Assembly (NCBI RefSeq): GCF_029201565.1
Contig: NZ_CP104002.1
Span: 186,001 to 250,000 of the forward strand
Source of the DNA: Devosia sp. SD17-2
GTDB lineage: Bacteria; Pseudomonadota; Alphaproteobacteria; Rhizobiales; Devosiaceae
Length of the DNA: 64,000 nt
Reading direction: 5' to 3'
In this document: piece after piece, positions 54,591-61,683 of the stretch
Numbering within the stretch: the first letter of the stretch is position 1
Layout of the letters: the number at the start of each line of letters is the position of its first letter
The notes under the pieces: generated by a model
The model's database searches: none
Told to the model about the DNA's origin: nothing
What the model saw: only the letters and a program-made list of their open reading frames with translations
Translations under genes and position numbers: made by a program

Positions 54591-54606
54591 TGTGATCCAG
54601 ATCAAT
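54591..54606. promoter_or_regulatory. CRP/FNR-type site, copy 2
   Basis: TGTGATCCAGATCAAT repeats the first 14 bases of copy 1 exactly, 21 bases downstream (two helical turns). The right half ATCAA fits FNR better than CRP. Confidence 0.7.
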
Positions 54607-54655
54607 TGCCCTTAAGCATGAACGGGTTATTGTGAGCAAAGCAAGGAGGCTCACA

Positions 54656-55105
54656 ATGTTCAAATCTCTTCTTATTGCCACGGACGGTTCGGAACTGGGC
54701 GACAAGGCAGTGGATGCCGGTCTCGATCTCGCCAGGACTTATGGCGCCAGCGTCACCATCATCACCGCGACTGATCCCGTCGCCACCGGCATTGGCAGCG
54801 GCGGCTTCGGCACCATGGATGCAGGCCCGATCATCGCCCGGCTTGAAGAAACCTACAGGGCCGAAGCCGACAAGCTTCTCGCTGCGGCCAAGGCCAAGGC
54901 CGATGCTGCCGGGATCGCGGCAAAGACCGTCCATGCTGCCCGTTCGCGCCCGGCCGATGCCATTCTCGAGGCTGCGAAAGCCGAAAACGCCGACACCATC
55001 ATCATGGGTTCGCATGGCCGCCGCGGCCTAAAGCGCCTGCTGCTCGGCAGCCAGGCTTCCGAGGTTCTGTCCCACGCCGGCGTGCCGGTTCTCATCGTCA
55101 AGTAG
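54656..55105 (+). CDS. universal stress protein (UspA type)
   Basis: A 149-residue Usp protein. The ATP-binding motif is GSHGRRGLKRLLLGSQA near the C-terminus (G-x2-G-x9-G-S), and the N-terminal LLIATDGSELGDKAVDAGLDL is typical. It probably forms dimers and binds ATP in the cytosol. AAGGAGG precedes the ATG at 54656. Two CRP/FNR-type boxes upstream suggest oxygen- or carbon-responsive expression, as for many alphaproteobacterial usp genes. Confidence 0.93.
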   Translation: MFKSLLIATDGSELGDKAVDAGLDLARTYGASVTIITATDPVATGIGSGGFGTMDAGPIIARLEETYRAEADKLLAAAKAKADAAGIAAKTVHAARSRPADAILEAAKAENADTIIMGSHGRRGLKRLLLGSQASEVLSHAGVPVLIVK

Positions 55106-55199
55106 AGGCTGCGGCGGATTTCCGGCTTGCCTTCGGGCCGGGATGGCGGCAGAACGCCCCCGTTCCGCTCCCCCTTGATGAACCCGGACCTGAAAACCC

Positions 55200-55733
55200 A
55201 TGAACATCGACGCGATCCCCACCGGCAAGAACCCGCCCGACGAGCTCAATGTCATCATTGAAGTGCCGCTGGGCGGCGAGCCGATCAAATATGAGATCGA
55301 CAAGGACAGCGGCGCCCTGTTCGTCGACCGCTTCCTCTATACGCCCATGCGCTACCCGGGCAATTACGGCTTCGTGCCCCACACGCTGTGCGGCGATGGC
55401 GACCCGCTCGACGTCATCGTCATGAATTCCCGTCCGCTCGTGCCCGGCGCCGTCGTGCGCTCGCGCCCGGTCGGCGTGCTGTTCATGGAAGATGATGGCG
55501 GCCAGGATGAAAAGATCATCGCCGTGCCCGTCTCCAAGCTGACCCGCATGTACGATCATATCCTCGATATCGGCGATATGCCGGAAATCCAGGTCGAGCG
55601 CGTCAAGCACTTCTTCACACACTACAAGGATCTCGAGCCCGGCAAGTGGGCCAAGATCGACCGCGTCGGCGGCCTCGATGATGCGCGCCGCGTCATCCTC
55701 GAGTCCATCGAGATGGCCAAGAACGCCAAGTAA
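55200..55733 (+). CDS. ppa: inorganic pyrophosphatase (soluble, family I)
   Basis: Ppa hydrolyses pyrophosphate in the cytosol. The 177-residue product has the signature [11 protein letters not shown] (Asp pair) and the active-site loops [18 protein letters not shown] and [12 protein letters not shown]. Length is normal for the hexameric bacterial form. A membrane-bound pyrophosphatase, hppA, is also in the window, so pyrophosphate can be used in two ways. Confidence 0.96.
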   Translation: MNIDAIPTGKNPPDELNVIIEVPLGGEPIKYEIDKDSGALFVDRFLYTPMRYPGNYGFVPHTLCGDGDPLDVIVMNSRPLVPGAVVRSRPVGVLFMEDDGGQDEKIIAVPVSKLTRMYDHILDIGDMPEIQVERVKHFFTHYKDLEPGKWAKIDRVGGLDDARRVILESIEMAKNAK

Positions 55734-55743
55734 TTTTCTGAGG

Positions 55744-55772
55744 AGGCGGGGATTTTCTCCGCCTTCTTCTTT
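55744..55772 (+). terminator. probable Rho-independent terminator after ppa
   Basis: AGGCGG and CCGCCT pair around GGATTTTCT, followed by TCTTCTTTT. It is weaker than the hslU and parB terminators because the T run is mixed with C. Confidence 0.6.
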
Positions 55773-55809
55773 TGCGGGACGACGCCGGGACTGTTTGGAA
55801 AAGCCAGCA

Positions 55810-56709
55810 ATGACCAGACCTTTCCCCGACGATGGCACGGCAAAGCTTTTCCAGATCGGCACCCGCCCGCTCGATCCCGATGATTGGCTCGCTCCTGATG
55901 GCAGTCTCGCTTCCCAGCTGGCTGAAAAGGCGCGGCTGCGTATTTCCCATCCCGCCGAAACTTTTGCCGAACTGAGTGGCAGCCGCCCGGCCCAGTCCGA
56001 GCTCCTGTCCCTGCTTGCAGATTATCTGCCCCGGCGGTTTCCCGATCTCTGGCGCCATGACGGCGACGCCATCACCATCCTGCCTGTTGGCGCGACCCTT
56101 GCGCTCACCAGCGCCGAGGCCCCGCTCGCCATTGCCGCGCAATTGGTGCAGGACGATTTTTTGCTGCTGGAGCGGGACACAGAAAGCTGGCGGCTGACTG
56201 CGGCCAGCCTCAGCTTCCCCTCCTCATGGACCCTTGCCGACAAGATCGGGCAGGGGCTCGACGTCATTCATGACCCGGTGCCAGGCTTTGGCCCCGGCAC
56301 GCGACCGGCCCAGATCATGGCGCGCATGTTCGACGCCATGCGCCCCGAAACTCCGATGATCCGCTGGAACTGGTCGCTCTATGGCGATGACAGGCTCTTC
56401 CACCCGGACGTGTCCGGCGCCGACCAGCCCCGTTTCGGCGCCGGCCCGCGTGCGGAAAATGTCTATCTGCGGGTCGAGCGGCAGGTGTTGCGAAAACTGC
56501 CGGAAACCGGCGCCATCGCCTTTGCCATCCGCATATCGCTCCATGGGCTCGACGATCTTGCCGCCCATCCCGAAGCGACCGCCGTCGCCGCGCACCTCCA
56601 CAGCGAAGTGTCGGCCCTGACGCCGGACCAGCTCGACTACAAAGGCCTCACCCACGAGCGCGATCGCGTGCTCGCCCGCCTCGATGAGATGATGTTCAAA
56701 CGCGTTTAG
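55810..56709 (+). CDS. DUF3445 protein (heme-dependent oxidative N-demethylase type)
   Basis: A 299-residue protein. The sequence RPLDPDDWLAPDGSLASQLAEKARLR near the N-terminus, then a middle FPDLWRHDGDAITILP and RPAQIMARMFDAMRPETPMIRWNW, and LRVERQVLRKLPETGAIAFAIRI match the DUF3445 family, named after heme-dependent oxidative N-demethylases of methylated amines. The heme-ligand residue is not proven by eye. ATG 55810 is chosen; the longer frame overlaps ppa. Next gene is a cytochrome b561-like protein, facing it. Confidence 0.8.
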   Translation: MTRPFPDDGTAKLFQIGTRPLDPDDWLAPDGSLASQLAEKARLRISHPAETFAELSGSRPAQSELLSLLADYLPRRFPDLWRHDGDAITILPVGATLALTSAEAPLAIAAQLVQDDFLLLERDTESWRLTAASLSFPSSWTLADKIGQGLDVIHDPVPGFGPGTRPAQIMARMFDAMRPETPMIRWNWSLYGDDRLFHPDVSGADQPRFGAGPRAENVYLRVERQVLRKLPETGAIAFAIRISLHGLDDLAAHPEATAVAAHLHSEVSALTPDQLDYKGLTHERDRVLARLDEMMFKRV

Positions 56710-56736
56710 CGGCGAACCCAACACCCCACCCATCCG

Positions 56737-56816
56737 CATCGTCATTGCCGGGCCTGTCCCGGCAATCCAGTTTTTGGGAGGCATGGACCAGCGGGACACG
56801 CCCGGTGGTGACGATG
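56737..56816. repeat. REP-like repeat, intact copy
   Basis: Two palindromes: GTCATTGCCGGG with CCCGGCAATCCAG (56741-56770) and ATGGACCAGCGGG with CCCGGTGGTGACGAT (56783-56815), separated by a short spacer. It lies between the DUF3445 and cytochrome genes and shows the unit that the IS110 element split at 9641-10781. Confidence 0.75.
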
Positions 56817-56839
56817 GCCGTCGACGCTGCAAACCAGAC

Positions 56840-57367
56840 CTACCCCCCGATCCGCATCCTGCCGATCAGATTGTCCCGCCGCACCAGCTGGTGATAGAGC
56901 GCGGCCAGAATATGGCCTGCTGCCAGCACCAGCAGCAGGCGTCCCATCAGGCCATGAACGAGGGCAGGGGGCGCTTGAGAAAATTCCGGCAGCGGACCCG
57001 CCGAAAAGATCTGCGGCATGGCCCCGGTCAGCACTACCATGCCGATGCCAGAGCTCACCATGATTATTATGGCGCCATAGAGCCCCAGATGCACCAGCCG
57101 TGCAGCCCACTTCTGGGCCTGGCCCATATTTGCCGGTGCGTGGGGCTGCTTGTCGAAGGCGAGCCACCAGACGATGCGCACCAGGGTCAGCACGGCGACA
57201 GAGATGCCGAGCGGCACATGGAACCGCAGCAAGCTCCGAACCTGCTCGGGGTCCTCGGCGCCGTCGAGCATCAGCCCGCTCGTCAGCATCAGGATAATGG
57301 CAAGGGCGGAGGCCCAGTGAATGCTGGCTGCTATGGCGCCATAGCGGTCTGGTCTGCTCTTGAGCAT
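56840..57367 (-). CDS. cytochrome b561-family membrane protein
   Basis: A 175-residue four-helix heme protein: helices at about 11-30, 50-70, 92-114 and 137-158, with candidate heme-ligand histidines in IHWASAL (H17), RFHVPLG (H50), LVHLGLYG (about H94) and AAGHILAALYH (about H153). It resembles the bacterial cytochrome b561 family that transfers electrons across the membrane, for example to quinone or superoxide. It is divergent from a marR gene and may be its target. Confidence 0.85.
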   Translation of the reverse strand: MLKSRPDRYGAIAASIHWASALAIILMLTSGLMLDGAEDPEQVRSLLRFHVPLGISVAVLTLVRIVWWLAFDKQPHAPANMGQAQKWAARLVHLGLYGAIIIMVSSGIGMVVLTGAMPQIFSAGPLPEFSQAPPALVHGLMGRLLLVLAAGHILAALYHQLVRRDNLIGRMRIGG

Positions 57368-57403
57368 GGTGAAAAATCCCCCTTGGTTCCACCGGGTGCA
57401 ACA

Positions 57404-57443
57404 GATATCCTTAGCACACTATATATTTTAATGAGCATACTAA
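57404..57443. promoter_or_regulatory. imperfect palindrome in the b561-marR divergent gap
   Basis: The 80-base gap holds TTAGCACACTATATATTTTA and GAGCATACTAAG, an imperfect inverted arrangement (CTTAGCA ... TGCTAAG-like). Its AT-rich centre TATATATTTT is typical of MarR-type operators. It probably serves both divergent promoters. Confidence 0.4.
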
Positions 57444-57447
57444 GTAA

Positions 57448-57888
57448 ATGACCCTGATCCGGGAAAATTCGGCCGGCTACATGACCAATTGGGCGGCGCG
57501 CCTGTTCTATCGTGAGCTGGAACGGCAACTGGCTCCGCTCGGGATCAACCCGGCCTATATGCCGATCCTCTTCGCGCTGAGCGATGGGTCGAGCCTGACC
57601 CAGAAGGAGCTGGCGGATCGCGCGGCGGTGGAGCAGCCGACCATGACGGCGACGCTTTCGCGTATGGAACGCGACGGTTTCATTACGCGCAAGCCCAATC
57701 CCGAGGACGGCCGCAGCGTCATCGTCAGCCTCTCCAGCCAGGGGTCGGAGCGGGTTCCGCAGGTGCAGAATGTGGTCGAAACGATCAACGGCCTGGCCCT
57801 CAAAACGCTCTCCGAGGACGAGCATCGCAGCTTTTTTATCCTGATGGGCAAGATTATCGCGACCCTCCAAAACCCGTCTTCGGCCTAG
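57448..57888 (+). CDS. MarR-family transcriptional regulator
   Basis: A 146-residue winged-helix repressor. Helix-turn-helix and wing are seen in LTQKELADRAAVEQPTMTATLSRMERDGFITRKPNPEDGRSVIV (about residues 50-94), flanked by dimer helices. It is divergent from the cytochrome b561-like gene, a normal arrangement for autoregulated MarR pairs; the inducer is unknown. Confidence 0.9.
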   Translation: MTLIRENSAGYMTNWAARLFYRELERQLAPLGINPAYMPILFALSDGSSLTQKELADRAAVEQPTMTATLSRMERDGFITRKPNPEDGRSVIVSLSSQGSERVPQVQNVVETINGLALKTLSEDEHRSFFILMGKIIATLQNPSSA

Positions 57889-58002
57889 TTTTTCTGGGGT
57901 TTTTCGCCTTTTTGCCTCTTGAACCGCCGCTCACGCAGGTCCCCCCTGCACGTGGGGCGCTTGTGAAAGCCAGCTTTTTTCTGTAATAGCCGGCCCGAAA
58001 AG

Positions 58003-58029
58003 CGCCAGTCTGCCCGGATGCAGCTGGCG
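58003..58029 (+). promoter_or_regulatory. hairpin in the typA leader
   Basis: CGCCAG and CTGGCG pair around a 15-base loop in the 216-base gap between marR and typA. A T-rich run AGCTTTTTTCTG lies upstream. No other structure or ORF is evident in this gap. Confidence 0.35.
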
Positions 58030-58104
58030 TTTCCTGTTTCTTTGCATGTTTTGGCTGTTTGCCCTCCCGCTGCCGCTGGACCATGCCCCAACGCCCCGGT
58101 GCCC

Positions 58105-59919
58105 ATGTCCCTGCGCAATATTGCCATCATCGCCCACGTCGATCACGGAAAGACCACTCTGATCGACGTCCTGCTCAAGCAGTCCGGCGTCTTCCGTGAA
58201 AACGAACGCGTTGAAGAGCGCGCTATGGACAGCAATGATATCGAGCGTGAGCGCGGTATCACCATCCTGGCCAAGGTCACCTCGCTGATGTGGAACGATA
58301 CCCGCATCAACATCGTCGACACCCCCGGCCACGCCGACTTTGGCGGCGAAGTCGAGCGCATCCTGTCCATGGTGGACGGCGTGGTTCTGCTGGTCGACGC
58401 GGCCGAAGGCCCGATGCCCCAGACCAAGTTCGTGCTTGGCAAGGCGCTGGCCCAGGGCCTCAAGCCCATCGTGGCCATCAACAAGATCGACAAGTCCGAC
58501 GAGCGTCATCTGGAAGTGCTCGAAGAGGTGTTCGATCTCTTCATCGCGCTCGATGCCACGCCCGAACAGCTCGATTTCCCGGTTCTCTACGGCGCTGCCA
58601 AGCAGGGCTGGATGATGAACGAGCCCGATGGCCCGCGTGAAAGCCTGGCGCCGCTGCTCGACAAGGTCATCGAACACGTGCCCGAGCCCAAGGTGGAAGA
58701 GGGCCCGTTCCGCATGCTCGTCACCACCATCGAGCGCAATCCCTTCCTCGGCCGCATCCTGACCGGCCGCGTGTTCTCCGGTACGGTCAAGGCCGGCGAG
58801 CCGATCCACGCGCTCAGCCGCGATGGCAAGATCGTTGAAAAGGGCCGCGTCTCCAAGGTTCTGGCTTTCCGTGGCCTTGAGCGTAACCCGATCGATGAAG
58901 GCATCACCGGCGACATTATCGCCATTGCCGGTCTCGAAACCGCAACTGTGGCCGATACCATCTCGGTGCCGCAGAACATGACGCCGATCCCCTCCAAGCC
59001 GATCGATCCCCCGACCCTGTCGGTGACCTTCCGCATCAACGACGGCCCGCTGGCCGGTCGCGAAGGCGACAAGGTGCAGTCCCGCGTCATCCGTGAACGC
59101 CTGATGCGCGAAGCCGAAGGTAACGTCGCGATCCGCGTTACCCCGGGCGATGATAACGACAGCTTTGACGTTGCCGGTCGTGGCGAATTGCAGCTCGCCG
59201 TTCTCATCGAAAACATGCGCCGCGAAGGCTTCGAGCTGACCATCGGTCGCCCGAAGGTCCTCTTCAAGGAAGAGAACGGCCAGAAGCTCGAGCCCGTCGA
59301 AGAAGTCATCATCGACGTCGATGACGAGCACACCGGCGCGGTCGTGCAGAAGCTGACCGAGCGCAAGGGCGAGCTCACCGACATGCGTCCGTCCGGCGTT
59401 GGCCGTACCCGCATCAAGCTCCTCGTCCCCACCCGCTCGCTGATCGGCTACCAGGCTGAACTGCTGTCCGACACGCGCGGCACGGCAATCTTCAACCGCC
59501 TGTTCCACTCCTTCGTGCCGTTCAAGGGCGAGCTTCCGGGCCGTCGCACCGGCGTGCTGATCTCCAACGGCACCGGCCAGTCCGTGGCCTTTGCGCTGTG
59601 GAACCTCGAAGATCGCGGCCCGATCATGATCGACGCTGGCGTCGACATCTATGAAGGCATGATCATCGGCGAGCACTCCCGCGAGAACGACCTCGAGGTC
59701 AACGCGCTCAAGGGCAAGCAGCTCACCAACATCCGCACCACGTCCAAGGACGAAGCGGTGCGCCTGACCACGCCCAAGAAGCTGACGCTGGAACAGAGCC
59801 TCGGCTACATCGCCGACGACGAGTATGTGGAAGTGACCCCCAAGTCGATCCGCCTGCGCAAGATGTGGCTCGACCCCAATGATCGCAAGCGCATGAGCCG
59901 CGCTGCCAAGGCGTCCTGA
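58105..59919 (+). CDS. typA: ribosome-associated GTPase TypA/BipA
   Basis: TypA is a translational GTPase that binds the ribosome under stress and cold. The 604-residue product starts MSLRNIAIIAHVDHGKTTLID with the G1 loop at residues 10-17, then RGITILAKV (effector), DTPGHADFGGEVERIL and NKIDKS. The elongation-factor-G-like domains follow and the C-terminus is complete. ATG 58105 is the conserved start; the 29 residues upstream are not conserved. Confidence 0.96.
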   Translation: MSLRNIAIIAHVDHGKTTLIDVLLKQSGVFRENERVEERAMDSNDIERERGITILAKVTSLMWNDTRINIVDTPGHADFGGEVERILSMVDGVVLLVDAAEGPMPQTKFVLGKALAQGLKPIVAINKIDKSDERHLEVLEEVFDLFIALDATPEQLDFPVLYGAAKQGWMMNEPDGPRESLAPLLDKVIEHVPEPKVEEGPFRMLVTTIERNPFLGRILTGRVFSGTVKAGEPIHALSRDGKIVEKGRVSKVLAFRGLERNPIDEGITGDIIAIAGLETATVADTISVPQNMTPIPSKPIDPPTLSVTFRINDGPLAGREGDKVQSRVIRERLMREAEGNVAIRVTPGDDNDSFDVAGRGELQLAVLIENMRREGFELTIGRPKVLFKEENGQKLEPVEEVIIDVDDEHTGAVVQKLTERKGELTDMRPSGVGRTRIKLLVPTRSLIGYQAELLSDTRGTAIFNRLFHSFVPFKGELPGRRTGVLISNGTGQSVAFALWNLEDRGPIMIDAGVDIYEGMIIGEHSRENDLEVNALKGKQLTNIRTTSKDEAVRLTTPKKLTLEQSLGYIADDEYVEVTPKSIRLRKMWLDPNDRKRMSRAAKAS

Positions 59920-59937
59920 TCCCTATCCCTGATCCGG

Positions 59938-59961
59938 GCCCTTCCCCTACGGGGGGAGGGC
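59938..59961 (+). terminator. stable UACG-capped hairpin between typA and dedA
   Basis: GCCCTTCCCC and GGGGGAGGGC pair around the loop TACG (a C-UACG-G tetraloop, very stable in RNA). No T run follows, so it may be a processing or attenuation hairpin rather than a full terminator. Confidence 0.45.
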
Positions 59962-59990
59962 TCGTCCGGTCTCCGTGAGGGAGGACTTTC

Positions 59991-60599
59991 ATGAGCGAGT
60001 TCATCATCGGCTTCATCACCGATTGGGGCTATCTCGGCATCTTCCTCCTCATGGTGGCGGAAAATCTCTTTCCCCCCATTCCCTCCGAACTGATCATGCC
60101 CTTTGCCGGCTATGTGGCGGCCAATGGGCAGTTGAGCACCATAGGCGTGCTGCTGGCCGGTACCGCCGGCTCGCTGATCGGCACCTCTGCCTGGTATGTC
60201 GCGGCGCGCCTTCTCGGCCTCGCCCGGTTCACCTGGCTGTGCAACAAGCTGGGGCGCATCGCCACGCTCAGTGAAGCCGATATCGACATGGCCGTGCACT
60301 GGTTCGAGCGCTATGGCCCACTGGCCGTGTTCGCCGGTCGCCTCATTCCCGCCATCCGCACGCTGATTTCCGTTCCCGCGGGCCTTGCCGCCATGCCCTT
60401 GTGGAAGTTCCTCGCCATTTCTGCCGTCGGCACGCTGGTCTGGACCGGCATTCTCACCGCCGCCGGTTTCCTCCTCCACGAAAGCTATTCGGTGGTCGAG
60501 GCCTGGGTCGATCCGGTCTCCACCGGCGTCGTCGTGCTGGCCGTCGTCATCTACCTCTGGCGCTTCGTCACCTGGAAGCCGATCAAGACTATCGGCTGA
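59991..60599 (+). CDS. DedA-family membrane protein
   Basis: A 202-residue protein with the DedA motif ENLFPPIPSELIMPFAGYVAANG at the first membrane helix and a later FAGRLIPAIRTLISVPAGLAAMP, the typical arginine-containing loop. Four to five hydrophobic segments follow. DedA proteins help move lipid carriers such as undecaprenyl phosphate or maintain the proton motive force; which one applies here is unknown. It follows typA by 71 bases. Confidence 0.9.
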   Translation: MSEFIIGFITDWGYLGIFLLMVAENLFPPIPSELIMPFAGYVAANGQLSTIGVLLAGTAGSLIGTSAWYVAARLLGLARFTWLCNKLGRIATLSEADIDMAVHWFERYGPLAVFAGRLIPAIRTLISVPAGLAAMPLWKFLAISAVGTLVWTGILTAAGFLLHESYSVVEAWVDPVSTGVVVLAVVIYLWRFVTWKPIKTIG

Positions 60600-60601
60600 T
60601 C

Positions 60602-60645
60602 CTGCGTTGCAATTTGCAACGCGCCTCGCATTCTGCAATGCAGGA
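60602..60645 (+). promoter_or_regulatory. nested alternative hairpins after dedA
   Basis: GCGTTGCA-ATT-TGCAACGC (60605-60623) is a perfect 8-pair hairpin; GCATT-CTGC-AATGC (60629-60642) is a second. A long-range alternative pairs CCTGCGTTGCA (60602-60612) with TGCAATGCAGG (60635-60645) at 10 of 11 positions. The two states are mutually exclusive. Confidence 0.45.
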
Positions 60646-60713
60646 CGTGCGCAAAAAGCAACGAATTCACAATACCTTAACCTCCGCGCCCCGGTTTCCG
60701 GGCCCCATCGAAT

Positions 60714-60729
60714 TGGCACGCTTCGTGCA
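60714..60729 (+). promoter_or_regulatory. candidate sigma-54 promoter upstream of yggT
   Basis: TGGCACGCTTCGTGCA matches the -24/-12 consensus TGGCACG-N4-TTGCA at all but one defined position (GTGC for TTGC). It lies 162 bases before the yggT start in a gap of 291 bases without genes. The arms also form an inverted repeat, so it could be an operator instead. Confidence 0.4.
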
Positions 60730-60890
60730 ATGTAGGGGTATATCCGGACCCGTGTTTTGCTTACCGGATGTCAGTCATTTGGACCTCGCATCGCTTGCCC
60801 GGTGCGGGGTCCCGGTGTTTTTGGGCCCCGGGCTTGCCCTATCTCCGTCCTGCCCTTAGATAAACGGGACTTTTTCCCGCGGAGACGCCG

Positions 60891-61193
60891 ATGCGCGCCG
60901 TTCTCGACATCATCCTCATCCTGCTCCAGCTCTATTGGTGGGTCCTGCTCATCATGATCATCATGAGCTGGCTGATCTCGTTCAACGTCATCAACACCCG
61001 CAATCAGTTCGTCGCCACGGTCTGGCAGGTGATCAACCAGCTGACCGAACCGGTGCTGCGGCCGATCCGCCGTTTCATGCCCAATTTCTCCGGCATGGAC
61101 CTCTCGCCGCTGGTCGCCTTCCTCATCATCTTCTTTATCCAGTCGGTCATCGGCTACTACATCTATCCCGCTGTTGCCCGCGCCGGCATCTAG
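60891..61193 (+). CDS. YggT-family membrane protein
   Basis: A 100-residue protein with two YggT-type helix pairs: DIILILLQLYWWVLLIMIIMSWLI and the second LSPLVAFLIIFFIQSVIGYYI, with the ISWLI and TEPVLRPIRRFMP motifs between. Homologues take part in osmotic response and cell-division-linked complexes, without a clear mechanism. The DUF167 gene overlaps its end by 20 bases, an arrangement seen in other alphaproteobacteria. Confidence 0.9.
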   Translation: MRAVLDIILILLQLYWWVLLIMIIMSWLISFNVINTRNQFVATVWQVINQLTEPVLRPIRRFMPNFSGMDLSPLVAFLIIFFIQSVIGYYIYPAVARAGI

Positions 61194-61509
61194 CGAGCCA
61201 AAACCCTGGCGCGTGACGCCGGAGGGCCTGCTGGTCTTCCTGCGCGTCACGCCCAATGCCGGTCGCGACAGCATTGATGGCGTCGAGATCCGCGACGATG
61301 CCTCGATTGTCCTTCGTGTCCGCGTCTCTGCCGTGCCCGACAAGGGCAAGGCCAATGCAGCCGTCATTGCCCTTCTCGCCAAGGCGCTGCGCCTCCCCAA
61401 ATCCGCCATGACACTGGTTTCCGGCGACACCTCCCGCCACAAGACAATTCTTGTTTCCGGCGATGGAGTCGATATCGCCGGAGGCCTGGCCACCCTCGTT
61501 GCTGCCTGA
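61174..61509 (+). CDS. DUF167/YggU-family protein
   Basis: A 111-residue protein with the DUF167 core: VFLRVTPNAGRDSIDG, then VRVSAVPDKGKANAAVIALLAKALRLPKS, which has the conserved PxxGxAN turn, and a final strand. The start is a TTG at 61174 within yggT; another start inside is possible. Function is unknown. It is the last gene before the hppA leader. Confidence 0.85.
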   Translation: MPAPASSEPKPWRVTPEGLLVFLRVTPNAGRDSIDGVEIRDDASIVLRVRVSAVPDKGKANAAVIALLAKALRLPKSAMTLVSGDTSRHKTILVSGDGVDIAGGLATLVAA

Positions 61510-61651
61510 GCCCTGCTGGACAGGCGCGACAAAGCGCCACACTTTGCAATTGCTTAACCGTATAATCCGGCTAATCTCGACACCGGGAGGAGGTCCGCCG
61601 GAGGGCGGTTGCGGACCGGACATATAAGAGCTGGCCTTAAACCGGGGCGGA

Positions 61652-61673
61652 CCTCGAATCTTGTCATTCGAGG
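61652..61673 (+). promoter_or_regulatory. hairpin overlapping the hppA ribosome site
   Basis: CCTCGAAT and ATTCGAGG form 8 perfect pairs around CTTGTC. The 3' arm ends in GAGG, the first bases of the GAGGAA ribosome site 8 bases before the ATG, so the stem would hide it. A second stem GGTCCGC/GCGGACC lies at 61592-61617 and a TATAAT-like box at 61561-61566. Confidence 0.55.
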
Positions 61674-61683
61674 AACTGGTTAC

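Noticed and set aside
57931-59676. 581-codon frame antisense to typA
   Set aside because: Shadow of typA; the real gene has all GTPase motifs.
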